Assembly: GCF_014696065.1 (NCBI RefSeq)
Contig: NZ_JACJPL010000018.1
Coordinates: forward strand, 372,001 to 436,000
Length of the DNA: 64,000 nucleotides
Origin: Leptolyngbya sp. FACHB-261
GTDB lineage: Bacteria; Cyanobacteriota; Cyanobacteriia; FACHB-261
Direction: 5' to 3'
Below the pieces are notes generated by a model. It had not been told where the DNA came from. It was given only the letters and a program-made list of their open reading frames with translations, and did not search any database. Numbering within the stretch: position 1 is the stretch's first letter; every line of letters begins with the position of its first letter. The position numbers were made by a program, and so were the translations under genes. Below are positions 53,791 to 62,718 of the stretch, one piece after another.

Positions 53791-55296
53791 ATGAAACGTT
53801 CTTTAATCTGGCCCTTTAGCTGGCTACCGATTGCTCTGGTCGCAGGCGGGTTCTGCCTGGGGCTGCTCTTGGTGTTGAAGGTCGCACTGCCTCTAGCGGT
53901 TTTGGCCGGATTGCTGCTAGTCGCTCTGGTCTGGGCATTTTTCCACGGCTCGCAGCTTGGTCAATTTTGGGGCAAGCGCTCCACCCGCAGCGGCGCCAAT
54001 ACGCTGGGCTTGACCCTGGTGCTGTTAGCCCTGCTGGCAGCCGTTAATGTCCTGGCCGTGCGCTACTCAACCCGCTGGGATCTGAGCGAGAACCAGCTGT
54101 TCACCCTCTCGCCTCAGACACAGCAAGTGCTGCGCGATCTCAAACAGCCCATCAAAATCTGGGCCTTTAATAGTGACACCAATCCCAATCTGCGCCGTCG
54201 TTTAGAGCAGTACCAGCGCGTCAATCCACGACAAGTTCAGTACGAAATTGTTGATCCCAAGGCTAAGCCAGATCTAGCCCGTCGCCTGGAGTTCACTCAG
54301 GAGCAACCGCTGGTGATCGAAAGCGGCGAGCAACGTCGCAGCTTTGCCAGCCTCAGCGAATCGGAGCTCACCAGCAACATTGTGCAAATTACGCGCAATC
54401 GCCAGACGAGCCTCGCGGTCCTACAGGGACATGGCGAACGCAGCTTCGATGCACCAACTCAAGACGGCCTTTCCCAGGCAGCAGCAGCCTTGGGCCGGGA
54501 GGGTTACAACCTCACTCCACTCAATCTGATCACCAGCAAAGCAGTTCCCTCCGGCACCGATCTCCTGCTGCTAGCCGGTCCGCGCCAGCCACTCTTAGCC
54601 GGTGAAGTAGCAGCGCTCCAGGCCTATCTCAAGCAAGGCGGCAAGCTGCTGTTGCTAGCTGAGCCCAGTACCAATCCCGGCCTGGATGCCCTGCTTAAGC
54701 CCTATGGGGTTCAGCTCCAGCCTAACCTAGTGATTGACGTGGCTGGTGCTCAGTTGGCTGGCGGCGGGCCAGATATTCCCATCGTCACGCAGTTTCCGCC
54801 TCACCCAATTACCCGAGAGTTTGCAAACTCGGGAGTTATCTTTGCCCACAGTCGTTCGCTCACCCTGACGGAAGTGCCCGCAATTGAGGCCCAGCCACTT
54901 TTGCAATCCACAGCTCAGAGTTGGGGCGAGAAAGATTACACGCAAACCCTGGAGTTCACGCCCGGTCGCGATCTTCAAGGTCCTCTGAATTTGGCCGTGG
55001 CGATCAGTCAGCAGACAGGCAATAACGCTCCCCGTCCTCAACTGGTTGTCTTCGGTAGCGTAGATTTTGCAGCCGATGCCTTTTTTGGCAACTCACGGAA
55101 CGGCGACCTGCTGCTGAATGCGGCCAACTGGCTAACCCGCAGTGATGACCTGCTCACGATCCGTCCCAAAGAACCCAAAAATCGCCGCCTGGTATTAAAT
55201 GGGGGTCAGCAGAACGCAGTCGCAATCGTTTCCCTGGTTCTGTTGCCGCTACTGGGCTTCCTAGCCGCAGGCTGGCTCTGGTGGCAGCGCCGCTAA
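53791..55296 (+). CDS. GldG-like ABC-associated membrane protein
   Basis: The protein has 501 residues. Two or three N-terminal helices (to about 95) precede NVLAVRYSTRWDLSENQLFT, then the GldG/DUF4350-like extracytoplasmic domain (PIKIWAFNSDTNPNLRRRLE, GHGERSFDAPTQDGLSQAAA, LLAGPRQPLLAGEVAALQAY), and a C-terminal helix (SLVLLPLLGFLAAGWLWWQR). It follows the permease by 11 bases and completes the exporter. Probably a periplasmic accessory subunit. Confidence 0.88.
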   Translation: MKRSLIWPFSWLPIALVAGGFCLGLLLVLKVALPLAVLAGLLLVALVWAFFHGSQLGQFWGKRSTRSGANTLGLTLVLLALLAAVNVLAVRYSTRWDLSENQLFTLSPQTQQVLRDLKQPIKIWAFNSDTNPNLRRRLEQYQRVNPRQVQYEIVDPKAKPDLARRLEFTQEQPLVIESGEQRRSFASLSESELTSNIVQITRNRQTSLAVLQGHGERSFDAPTQDGLSQAAAALGREGYNLTPLNLITSKAVPSGTDLLLLAGPRQPLLAGEVAALQAYLKQGGKLLLLAEPSTNPGLDALLKPYGVQLQPNLVIDVAGAQLAGGGPDIPIVTQFPPHPITREFANSGVIFAHSRSLTLTEVPAIEAQPLLQSTAQSWGEKDYTQTLEFTPGRDLQGPLNLAVAISQQTGNNAPRPQLVVFGSVDFAADAFFGNSRNGDLLLNAANWLTRSDDLLTIRPKEPKNRRLVLNGGQQNAVAIVSLVLLPLLGFLAAGWLWWQRR

Positions 55297-55319
55297 AGGC
55301 GGGACGCCGCTAAAGTCTT

Positions 55320-55363
55320 TATCCCGGCTCAATCAGAGTTCTCGCTCTGATTGAGCCGGGATA
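55320..55363 (+). terminator. Long perfect hairpin after the ABC exporter operon
   Basis: Arms of 19 bases (tatcccggctcaatcagag) surround a 6-base loop. No T run follows, but its position right after the last gene fits transcript termination or 3' end protection. Confidence 0.7.
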
Positions 55364-55490
55364 GGCATTCGATGGTTTAAGCAAACCTCCGAGACTCAGA
55401 TGAGATTCAGATTCAGCTGGGTCTGGTCTGAGAAAGCCAAAGCTATGTTAAATTAAGTGTAGTCGTTACGAGTTTGCCTTAGGAGGCACG

Positions 55491-56966
55491 GTGGTCGAAA
55501 TGAATGCGACTGAAACGCCCGGAAATGCCCGTGTTGAGAACCTGGTCATTATTGGCTCCGGACCGGCTGGATACACCGCAGCCATTTATGCAGCGCGAGC
55601 CAATCTAAAACCCATTGTCTTTGAAGGGTTTCAGGCCGGGGGTCTGCCCGGGGGTCAGCTCATGACCACCACGGATGTCGAAAACTTTCCCGGCTTTCCA
55701 GAAGGCATTCAAGGTCCGCAACTGATGGACCGCATGAAGGCTCAAGCCGTGCGTTGGGGGGCGGAGCTACATACCGAAGATGTCACTCATGTAGATCTCA
55801 GCCAGCGTCCCTTCCGGGTTCGCTCCGAAGAGCGCGAAATCTATGCCCACAGCATTGTCATCGCCACTGGCGCTACCGCCAAGCGTCTGAATCTGCCCAG
55901 TGAGGGCTACTACTGGAACCGAGGCATCTCCGCCTGTGCTATCTGCGACGGGGCTACGCCCATGTTCAAGAACGTAGAACTGGCCATCGTGGGTGCCGGA
56001 GACACTGCCGCCGAAGAAGCGCTCTTTCTGACCAAGTACGGCTGCAAGGTGCACATGCTGGTACGGAGTAACCAGATGCGAGCCAGCAAAACCATGCAGG
56101 ACCGCGTGATCAACCATCCCAAAATCGAGATCCACTGGAACTCTCGTCCCCTCGACATATACGGTGATGACCAGCAGATCCGGGGCATCAAGCTTGAAGA
56201 CACCACGACTGGCGAAAAACGCGAACTGCCCATTGGCGGTCTGTTCTATGCCATCGGTCACACTCCCAATACCAGCCTGTTCCAAGGCCAGCTAGATCTT
56301 GATGAAGTAGGCTACATCAAGACCCAGCATGGCTCGGTAGAAACCAATGTCCCCGGTGTTTTTGCCGCAGGTGATGTCCAGGATCACGAGTACCGTCAGG
56401 CAATCACAGCAGCAGGAACGGGCTGTATGGCTGCCCTTCTGGCTGAGCGTTGGCTCTCAGTTCAAGGTCTGATTGAGGAGTACCATCAGTCAGTCGAGGC
56501 CACCATCGAAGCCTCTTATATGCCCCACGGCGCGTCTGACCTGGAAGTAGACACCCCGGCGCAGAGCACCCCAGAAGCAAGCACCTCAGAAACGAGCACG
56601 GCAGCAGCGGCTGCAACTGCTACGACTGCTGATAGCTTCAAAGCTGATGCCACGCATTATGTGGGTGGCTACGCCTTACGACGGCTTTATCACGAGAGCG
56701 ACAAGCTAATTGTTGTGAAGTATGCTTCGCCCACTTGCGGTCCCTGTCATACGCTCAAGCCCATCCTGGAGAAGCTAGTCAACAACTACGAAGGTCAGCT
56801 GCACTACATCGAAATTGATGTGACTGAAGACCCAGAAGTTGCTGAGGCTGGGGGCGTCCGGGGCACTCCCACAGTTCAGTTCTTCAAGCACAAAGCCAAG
56901 GTTGGCGAAATGGTCGGCATGAAGATGAAGTCTCAGTACCGCACCACGATTGAGCAGCTTCTCTAG
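55491..56966 (+). CDS. NADPH thioredoxin reductase-thioredoxin fusion (NTRC)
   Basis: The protein has 491 residues. An aggagg site lies 4 bases before GTG 55491; ATG 55500 is in frame. The TrxR part has FAD motif [20 protein letters not shown], redox centre [10 protein letters not shown], and NADPH motif [14 protein letters not shown] linker of about 50 Ser/Thr/Ala residues (about 345-390) joins a thioredoxin domain with active site [16 protein letters not shown] is found in oxygenic phototrophs; it reduces 2-Cys peroxiredoxin and tunes photosynthetic redox balance. Confidence 0.96.
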   Translation: MVEMNATETPGNARVENLVIIGSGPAGYTAAIYAARANLKPIVFEGFQAGGLPGGQLMTTTDVENFPGFPEGIQGPQLMDRMKAQAVRWGAELHTEDVTHVDLSQRPFRVRSEEREIYAHSIVIATGATAKRLNLPSEGYYWNRGISACAICDGATPMFKNVELAIVGAGDTAAEEALFLTKYGCKVHMLVRSNQMRASKTMQDRVINHPKIEIHWNSRPLDIYGDDQQIRGIKLEDTTTGEKRELPIGGLFYAIGHTPNTSLFQGQLDLDEVGYIKTQHGSVETNVPGVFAAGDVQDHEYRQAITAAGTGCMAALLAERWLSVQGLIEEYHQSVEATIEASYMPHGASDLEVDTPAQSTPEASTSETSTAAAAATATTADSFKADATHYVGGYALRRLYHESDKLIVVKYASPTCGPCHTLKPILEKLVNNYEGQLHYIEIDVTEDPEVAEAGGVRGTPTVQFFKHKAKVGEMVGMKMKSQYRTTIEQLL

Positions 56967-57005
56967 AGCTGCCAGCTCTAATTCTTGTTCTTGAAGGACA
57001 TTGCT

Positions 57006-57037
57006 AAGCCCTGGTCGTTAGTCCGACCGGGGCTTTT
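57006..57037 (+). terminator. Rho-independent terminator after NTRC
   Basis: Stem aagccctggtcg / cgaccggggctt with a 6-base loop, ending in TTTT. Confidence 0.85.
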
Positions 57038-57157
57038 GTGTCACTTCAGTTTGAGCTGCAGCTTGAGTTGTCCTACGATTCAGGTCATTCAGGCTTTGTC
57101 TGAACAAAATTTGTTACATTCTGTGTGTAATCCCCGGCTTTAATTGCCAGCACTGTC

Positions 57158-57388
57158 GTGACTGATTCCCTACCCCAAACGCCTCAACCCGAGGTGCCCA
57201 AGCCCGAAAATTCTGCGTTGCCAGAAACCGCAAGCTCTGAGGCTCTAAGCTCAGAGCCTAAAGACAGCTATGTCAAGCTTGCCATGCGCAACATGGTCAA
57301 AAAGCGTGGTACCTCGCTATTTCACTTTGCTCTAACGACCTTTGGCGTCCTTGCTGCCCTGGTTGGTCTTTCTGTTGCCTTTCACTAA
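57158..57388 (+). CDS. DUF3285 single-helix membrane protein
   Basis: The protein has 76 residues from GTG 57158. Disordered Pro/Glu/Ser N-terminus (to about 42), then the signature DSYVKLAMRNMVKKRGTSLF and one helix FALTTFGVLAALVGLSVAF. DUF3285 is restricted to cyanobacteria and their relatives. I recall single-helix PSII-assembly proteins of this type (Psb34/Psb35 group), but am not certain that this family is one of them. Confidence 0.8.
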   Translation: MTDSLPQTPQPEVPKPENSALPETASSEALSSEPKDSYVKLAMRNMVKKRGTSLFHFALTTFGVLAALVGLSVAFH

Positions 57389-57466
57389 GTAGTCCTAAGC
57401 ACAAAGTGTCCCGTAAAATCTCTGTGAAGATGGGGCAGGTTCAATTAACCGGGATAGACTACCGGC

Positions 57467-58012
57467 ATGGGGCTTCCCAGCGATACCCGTTCAGTAATGC
57501 CCTCTTCTATGTCAACTCTGGCGACAGCAGTTGAGCTCAATTTAGAAACCAACGAGCCAACGCCGATTTCACAAGAGCAGTGGAAAGACTGGTTTCAGAC
57601 CTGGCTGGAGGTGCTTGCGCCTGACCTCAACAGCCAGAAATGTTATGAGCTGTCCCTCCGCCTGACGGATGATCTCGAAATTCAAACTTTCAACCTACAG
57701 TATCGAAGTCAAGACCGCCCAACCGACGTGCTAGCCTTTGCCGCGCTAGAAGCTGAGGTTCCCGAGGTATTTGAGCTAGACGAGCCGCTCTACTTGGGCG
57801 ATCTATTGATCTCGGTGGAAACAGCTGAGCGACAGGCCCTTGAGCGTGGCCACTCACTGACTTGGGAGCTGGCCTGGCTGGCAGCTCATGGTTTACTGCA
57901 TCTGCTGGGATGGGACCACCCCGATGAGCCCAGCCTGGAGCGAATGCTGGAACAGCAGGACCGCTTGTTACAGGCGACTTCCCTGCATTCCGATTGCTGT
58001 CCTACATCTTGA
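57467..58012 (+). CDS. ybeY: Endoribonuclease YbeY
   Basis: The protein has 181 residues; the longest start is used, and Met 15 is an alternative. Motifs: LTDDLEIQTFNLQYRSQDRP, TDVLAFA, LGDLLISVETAERQA, and the zinc-binding HGLLHLLGWDH. It matures 16S rRNA 3' ends and takes part in 70S quality control. It overlaps dgkA by 19 bases. Confidence 0.95.
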   Translation: MGLPSDTRSVMPSSMSTLATAVELNLETNEPTPISQEQWKDWFQTWLEVLAPDLNSQKCYELSLRLTDDLEIQTFNLQYRSQDRPTDVLAFAALEAEVPEVFELDEPLYLGDLLISVETAERQALERGHSLTWELAWLAAHGLLHLLGWDHPDEPSLERMLEQQDRLLQATSLHSDCCPTS

Positions 58013-58518
58013 ATGCCTTGCTGAACCTCGATCTCGATAGCCCCCCTATGTCGTCCACTCCCATGTCGACTCAGTTACCCACCACCGAACCTCGGTCGCA
58101 GCAGGTCACACCTGGGACTGGCCTCCGGCAACTGGCATGGCAGGTTGCGCCCACGTTGTGGAGCAGCTTTCGCTATGCCTGGGCAGGCATCAGCTACGCC
58201 TGTGTGACTCAGCGTAACTTTCGAGTTCATCTCATCGTTGGCAGCTTGGCAATTGGGCTAGGCGTTTTTCTGCGCTTGGCAGCAGTCGAGATGGCCGTCA
58301 TTGGCCTGACTATCGGCGCGGTCTTGGCAATGGAGTTGCTAAACACAGCCCTGGAAGCAGTGGTGGACTTAACGGTTGGCCAGAGCTTTCACCCCCTCGC
58401 CAAGGTTGCCAAGGACTGTGCAGCTGGAGCAGTGCTGATTGCCGCCTTTAGCGCTTTGCTAGTGGCCGCTTCACTGTTGCTGCCGCCACTGCTCCGGGTA
58501 GTCCTTAGCAACTCGTAG
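57994..58518 (+). CDS. dgkA: Diacylglycerol/undecaprenol kinase (DgkA family)
   Basis: The protein has 174 residues from the longest start; ATG 58048 would avoid the 19-base overlap with ybeY. Three transmembrane helices with the active-site block SFRYAWAGISYACVTQRNFR and AMELLNTALEAVVDL, the E-x-x-N-T-A-x-E signature. The family phosphorylates undecaprenol or diacylglycerol. ybeY-dgkA adjacency is a widespread conserved gene order. Confidence 0.93.
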   Translation: MLSYILNALLNLDLDSPPMSSTPMSTQLPTTEPRSQQVTPGTGLRQLAWQVAPTLWSSFRYAWAGISYACVTQRNFRVHLIVGSLAIGLGVFLRLAAVEMAVIGLTIGAVLAMELLNTALEAVVDLTVGQSFHPLAKVAKDCAAGAVLIAAFSALLVAASLLLPPLLRVVLSNS

Positions 58519-58550
58519 AACGGCAGGTCAGACAGATTAGGCGGGGCACG

Positions 58551-59060
58551 ATGCAGCTGTACCTCATCCGTCATGGCTTAGCAGGAGAGCATGGTTCCTA
58601 CGCCAACGATGCCGAGCGTCCGTTGACGCCGGAAGGCCAGCGCAAAACTCGTGCCTGTGCTAAACGTCTAGCGACCTTAGGCACTTCCTTTCAACTAATC
58701 CTCACCAGTCCTCTAGTCCGAGCTAGGCAGACTGCTCAAATCTTGCAAGAGCAAGGGTTATCAACTCAGTTGCAAGACTTTGCTCTGTTGGCTCCAGGGG
58801 GCAGTTTCCCGGCTTGGCTGGAGTGGCTCCAGCAGTGGCAGGCCAATCAGGCCAGAAACTCACAGGTTGGGAATTTGGCGCTAGTGGGGCACAATCCGGA
58901 CTTAAGCGACTGGGCAGAGACCCTGATCTGGGGTGAAGCAAGAGGCGTTTTCGTGCTTAAGAAAGCTGGGGTGATCAGCCTGGAGCTACCGGATTCTGGC
59001 TCTCCCGTCGGGCGCAGCCTACTTACGGCGCTGCTAACACCTAAGGTTTTGGTGTCCTGA
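58551..59060 (+). CDS. sixA: Phosphohistidine phosphatase SixA
   Basis: The protein has 169 residues. The catalytic N-terminus LYLIRHGLAGEHG contains the RHG motif; SPLVRARQTAQIL has the second Arg; the second His is in LALVGHNPDLSDW. SixA removes phosphate from HPt histidine domains or phosphotransfer proteins. It starts 32 bases after dgkA and is probably in its operon. Confidence 0.93.
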   Translation: MQLYLIRHGLAGEHGSYANDAERPLTPEGQRKTRACAKRLATLGTSFQLILTSPLVRARQTAQILQEQGLSTQLQDFALLAPGGSFPAWLEWLQQWQANQARNSQVGNLALVGHNPDLSDWAETLIWGEARGVFVLKKAGVISLELPDSGSPVGRSLLTALLTPKVLVS

Positions 59061-59177
59061 TCACTAAGGTCTGCCCCAGTCTCTGTAACAATTCCTGTAA
59101 CAGAGTGGGGCAGTTTGCGAATGAAGGGACCGATTTTTGCTATCTGTGAATAACACTTACACTGGAGGCTCTCTGCC

Positions 59178-59306
59178 ATGACAACCAGCAAAGGCCCGAT
59201 CCAAACTGGCAAGAAACCCTATCCTTTCCGTACCTTCTGGGCTCTACTCCTACTCGCAGGCAATATCTTAGTCGCCCTAATCTACTTCAGAATTCTCAAT
59301 ATCTAG
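59178..59306 (+). CDS. psaX: Photosystem I subunit PsaX
   Basis: The protein has 42 residues: MTTSKGPIQTGKKPYPFRTF, then WALLLLAGNILVALIYFRIL and NI. From memory it matches PsaX of Thermosynechococcus: a basic N-terminus, then P-Y-x-F-R-T-F-W-A-x-L-L-L-A-x-N-x-L-V-A, one helix and a YF-x-IL end. PsaX is a peripheral small subunit that binds a chlorophyll in some cyanobacterial photosystem I trimers. An actggagg ribosome-binding site lies upstream of ATG 59178. It is followed by a hairpin. Too short for ordinary gene callers. Confidence 0.88.
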   Translation: MTTSKGPIQTGKKPYPFRTFWALLLLAGNILVALIYFRILNI

Positions 59307-59341
59307 GTCTCGCTAGAGAGTAGAGTTACGGTCTAAATCAA

Positions 59342-59385
59342 GCTTGCTCAGGATCGATCTGTTTCCAGGTCAACCTTGAGCAAGC
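59342..59385. terminator. Hairpin between psaX and the convergent mini-gene
   Basis: Arms gcttgctca / tgagcaagc; followed by CTGAACTTTGTTT on plus. It separates convergent genes. Confidence 0.6.
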
Positions 59386-59396
59386 CTGAACTTTGT

Positions 59397-59558
59397 TTAG
59401 CTCGACAGTAACAGCACAATCAGCAAGAGGGCTACACCAAAAGCCAACAGAAATGGCAAACTATCCGCTGAGCCTGCAAGCGGATTGGTTGGTAACATTT
59501 GAAATCCGAACGCTAAAACGACAAGCAAGAGCAGTAGAGCAGGGTCAATTCCAAACAA
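59397..59558 (-). CDS. Hidden two-helix membrane mini-protein, 53 residues
   Basis: Reading the minus strand from TTG 59558 (gaggtg about 8 bases upstream) gives MFGIDPALLLLLVVLAFGFQ, then MLPTNPLAGSADSLPFLLAF and GVALLLIVLLLSS. Two hydrophobic helices are joined by a Pro/Asn/Gly turn, a clear integral membrane pattern. It lies in thf1-cutA orientation, downstream of cutA, and ends next to a terminator convergent with psaX. A plus-strand frame (59393..59650) overlaps it and is less convincing. I do not recognise the family. Confidence 0.45.
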   Translation of the reverse strand: MFGIDPALLLLLVVLAFGFQMLPTNPLAGSADSLPFLLAFGVALLLIVLLLSS

Positions 59559-59756
59559 TGCACCAGCACCTCACGCTTGCGGAATGGTTTGACGTGCGTG
59601 CACCCTACGGTTTTGAATGCCCCTACCCTAGCTCGTTTACCCAGACCTAGCCAGTTAAAGAACTAGTTAAAGACAGCTGATCTATGGATTGCCAAAGCAG
59701 CTAGCCTGGGTTGGTGCTTTGACGCTTGGAGGCGTGTGTTTGCATCGACTAGAGGA

Positions 59757-60110
59757 TTAATCTAACTGAAGGCTAGCCATTGCCCAAGCAAGATAGCTAG
59801 CACTCACAGCCGTTGCTGAGAGCGCCACAACCTCCGGTTCCGCGTAGGGATGCAGTGCTTTCAGCCGAGCTTCTAGCTGAGCATAGCGAGTGCGCAGCGT
59901 CTTAACCAAAATCAAGTGCTCGGTCGCAACTTCCAACTTGCCCTGCCAGCAATAGGTTGAGGTCATTGCTGGCAAGACTTGGACGCAGGCTGCTAGTTTT
60001 TCAGTTACCAGAGTTTCCGCCAGAGTCTGAGCTGTTTCAACCTCTGGAACTGTAGTCAGAACCACCAGCAGTTCCTCAAGAGGGAGTTTCAGACGGAGCC
60101 TCCTCCTCAC
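59757..60110 (-). CDS. cutA: Divalent-cation tolerance protein CutA
   Basis: Up to 117 residues. The core LVVLTTVPEVETAQTLAETL, VTEKLAACVQVLPAMTSTYC and HPYAEPEVVAL is the trimeric CutA1 fold. The listed start (GTG 60110) overlaps thf1 by 35 bases and gives an odd RRRLRLK lead; a GTG at 60065 behind gaggaa may be real. Tight coupling to thf1 suggests co-transcription. Copper-tolerance role is based on the family name only. Confidence 0.9.
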   Translation of the reverse strand: MRRRLRLKLPLEELLVVLTTVPEVETAQTLAETLVTEKLAACVQVLPAMTSTYCWQGKLEVATEHLILVKTLRTRYAQLEARLKALHPYAEPEVVALSATAVSASYLAWAMASLQLD

Positions 60111-60807
60111 TCGACGTAGTGGTGGCGCGTTGCTCGCGCTTCTTGCGGTCTGCTTTCAGGATGTCGTCCATGACTTGACGAGCTTGAGCAACCTTCTCTA
60201 AATTGGTCCGGTAAAGGTCGAGGTCTTTAGTGAGCTTGTCGTCTGGTAGCTTAAGGGCTCCGCTGACTTGGTTGATCATGCTCTTGCGCTGACCGTCGTC
60301 GGCCATAGCTTGCGAGTCTCCCTGTTGCAGCAGGGCAAATAAGCCAATCGCGAACAGACGGCTGTACCGGAATTTTGGGTTACCCGCCACCGATTGCAGT
60401 AAGTTTTGCAATTCGCTCAGCTCAGCCTCAGTGCTCTCGAGCCGGGTGAGCAGGGTCAGAGTTTCTGCCGAGCGTCGGTCTGCGAGTTCCAATAACCGGC
60501 TGGCATCCTGCCGCAGTTGATTGGGATCCAACTCTAGAGATTGGGTCAGCGCGTTGAAGATGGGTTCCCGTTCAGATTCAGGACGGTAGCCCTGCATGAA
60601 CTGCTCAAAGGCAGTTACCATACCCAGAGCAAAGATCGGGTCGTAGCGAAAGTCAGTGTTGACGAGCAGCAAATGCAGCTCAACCGTTAGCTCTTCCACT
60701 ACCCGGCGGTAGACGGAGTTGATTGGGCGAACGTACGCTTTACAGAAGGCTCGCTTGGTATCGGAAACCGTGCGGATGTTGTTCACGGGGGCAAGTTTGG
60801 AGTTCAC
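60076..60807 (-). CDS. thf1: Thylakoid formation protein Thf1 (Psb29)
   Basis: The protein has 243 residues. Conserved start VNNIRTVSDTKRAFCKAYVR and PINSVYRRVVEELTVELHLL, then DFRYDPIFALGMVTAFEQFM and FRYSRLFAIGLFALLQ; a C-terminal coiled coil with an acidic tail (SSEEEAPSETPS). Thf1 supports photosystem II repair, interacting with FtsH proteases. Restricted to oxygenic phototrophs. Confidence 0.97.
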   Translation of the reverse strand: MNSKLAPVNNIRTVSDTKRAFCKAYVRPINSVYRRVVEELTVELHLLLVNTDFRYDPIFALGMVTAFEQFMQGYRPESEREPIFNALTQSLELDPNQLRQDASRLLELADRRSAETLTLLTRLESTEAELSELQNLLQSVAGNPKFRYSRLFAIGLFALLQQGDSQAMADDGQRKSMINQVSGALKLPDDKLTKDLDLYRTNLEKVAQARQVMDDILKADRKKREQRATTTSSEEEAPSETPS

Positions 60808-61006
60808 GGGTTATATGCAGATTGTTCTATTGTCTAGCCTGCATGGATCAGCAGCAAGGACTTGGGGAGTAAATCCGCCCACTCTTCGCTTCTTTTGAGT
60901 CTCTAAAGTTCAAATTAAGTCAGCGTTCACCTAAATGGAATGCGAGGGAATACTGACCTCTAATGCCTTCCAAGCTCGGCCCTGCGTCCCTTTTTGCTGC
61001 CCTGAA

Positions 61007-62470
61007 ATGCCTGTGAGCCCCACTATTTTGATTGTGGATGACCAACGAACTAGCCTCAGCACGCTGGAAGCTCTGCTGAGCCCCGAGGGTTACCAGCTAT
61101 TTCCGGCGAGTAGTGGTGCAGCGGTGTTTGAGGTGCTAGAGCAAATGATCCCAGAGCTGATCCTGCTGGACGTGATGATGCCCGGCATGGATGGCTATGA
61201 GGTCTGTCAGCGGATTCGCACCGATAAACGCTGGCGAGACATCCCCGTGATCTTTATTACCGGCTTAGACGACTTTAAAGCCCGTCTTCAGGGGTTGGAG
61301 GTTGGGGCCGATGACTTTATCTCTAAGCCCTTTCAAGCAGTCGAGTTGCTGGCCAGAGTCCGCAATACGCTGAAGTTGAACCACTACCGCCGTCAGTTGG
61401 GCGAGCGCCAGAAATTTGAATGGGCGGTGATGAATTCCGACGACGGCTTCGTGCTGCTCGATGGAGACGGTCGCTTGCAGTTTGCGAACCCCACTGCCCG
61501 CCACTACCTAGACTTAGCTGGTGATGAGGCTTGGCAGGGCAAAGCGCTCTTCGATTGTTGCCAAGGGCGATTTCTGATTCGACCCGAGACCACTTGGCAG
61601 GAAATCTCAAACCAGGACAGTTTTATTCTGAGTCTGATTCGGCCAGAAACTTCCTTGAGCAAGGAACTGTGGCTACGGCTATCTGCTCAGAGGATGCAAG
61701 GTCCAGAGGTGGGCTGGCTACTTCACTGCCGAGATGTGACCGTGCAGCAGTTAGAGCGTCGGCAGCAGGCTGTGTTTGCGACGCTGATTCAGCACAAGAT
61801 GCGAACGCCAATGAATGGCCTGCTTATGTCGCTGGCGATGCTGGGCTTGGATGGGCGAGATTTCACGCCAGAAGAAAGCGCCGAAATGGTCGCCATTATG
61901 AAGGAGCGGGCCACCTGCGTTCACCGCCAACTGGAGAATATTTTTTCCTACTTAGAGTTCACGGGTAGCTATCAAGGACCAGACCCGGCAACAGTTGCTG
62001 ATATCAGTTTGATTGCTCGACAACTTTATAGCGAACTTTCAGTTGCAGAACTTCAACTTTCGGTGGCCGACGCTTTGACTGAGGCAAGACCAGAAGCTCC
62101 CCAGAAATTGGCTCTACGTCGCACCTCACTGGAAGTGATTCTGATGGAGCTGATGGAGAATTCAGTGAAATTTCACCCTCAGCATCAGCCCAGACTAGCC
62201 GTTGAGATCACCCCCGTCTCTGATAAACAGGTTCGCTTGAGCGTGAGTGATGACGGGCCGGGCATTCCTTCAGAGCTGCGTGCCCGTATTTGGGAGCCCT
62301 TTGTGCAGGTAGAGAAGTATTTTACGGGTCAGGTGCCAGGGCTAGGGCTGGGGCTCGCCACAGTGGCAGAGCTAGTTTGGGCCGCTGGCGGCAACTGTCG
62401 CGCTCAATCGGGCTCCCCGTTCTCCGGCCAAGCTGGTCTGACTATCGTCCTGGATCTACCATTGCAATAA
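61007..62470 (+). CDS. Response regulator-histidine kinase hybrid (receiver first)
   Basis: The protein has 487 residues from Met 61007 (MPVSPTILIVDDQRTSLSTL); an upstream frame start at 60935 is unlikely. The receiver is N-terminal (phospho-Asp in LILLDVMMPGMDG, Lys in ISKPFQ). A PAS-like domain (EWAVMNSDDGFVLLDGDGRL, FANPTARHYL) leads to HisKA (LIQHKMRTPMNGLLMSL) and HATPase_c (MELMENSVKFHP, DDGPGIP, GLGLGLATVAELV). The layout implies that an upstream kinase controls its activity. Confidence 0.9.
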   Translation: MPVSPTILIVDDQRTSLSTLEALLSPEGYQLFPASSGAAVFEVLEQMIPELILLDVMMPGMDGYEVCQRIRTDKRWRDIPVIFITGLDDFKARLQGLEVGADDFISKPFQAVELLARVRNTLKLNHYRRQLGERQKFEWAVMNSDDGFVLLDGDGRLQFANPTARHYLDLAGDEAWQGKALFDCCQGRFLIRPETTWQEISNQDSFILSLIRPETSLSKELWLRLSAQRMQGPEVGWLLHCRDVTVQQLERRQQAVFATLIQHKMRTPMNGLLMSLAMLGLDGRDFTPEESAEMVAIMKERATCVHRQLENIFSYLEFTGSYQGPDPATVADISLIARQLYSELSVAELQLSVADALTEARPEAPQKLALRRTSLEVILMELMENSVKFHPQHQPRLAVEITPVSDKQVRLSVSDDGPGIPSELRARIWEPFVQVEKYFTGQVPGLGLGLATVAELVWAAGGNCRAQSGSPFSGQAGLTIVLDLPLQ

Positions 62471-62718
62471 GCTGCAATTAAGATAAGTACCAAGACTGGC
62501 AAGCTACATTTGGTACTATTCCTCACGCTATTGGTTTACAAATCTGGATTGAGGCTATAACTGGTTATCCGCCAAGCTGGGATCAGTGTTTTAACACTGA
62601 GTTAACTGAGCAGAGGGAACTCAATAGCTTTCCGGAGGGGTGCCAATACCTCACAACCTGACTCTGGATGATGATGCAGGCGATGTAGGTATTGCACGAT
62701 TAGCGCTGTGGATTATTG

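Noticed and set aside
59393-59650. Plus-strand frame of 85 residues with a possible start at MANYPLSLQ
   Set aside because: No convincing ribosome-binding site; it overlaps the psaX terminator and the more protein-like minus-strand two-helix frame. It is kept only as an alternative.
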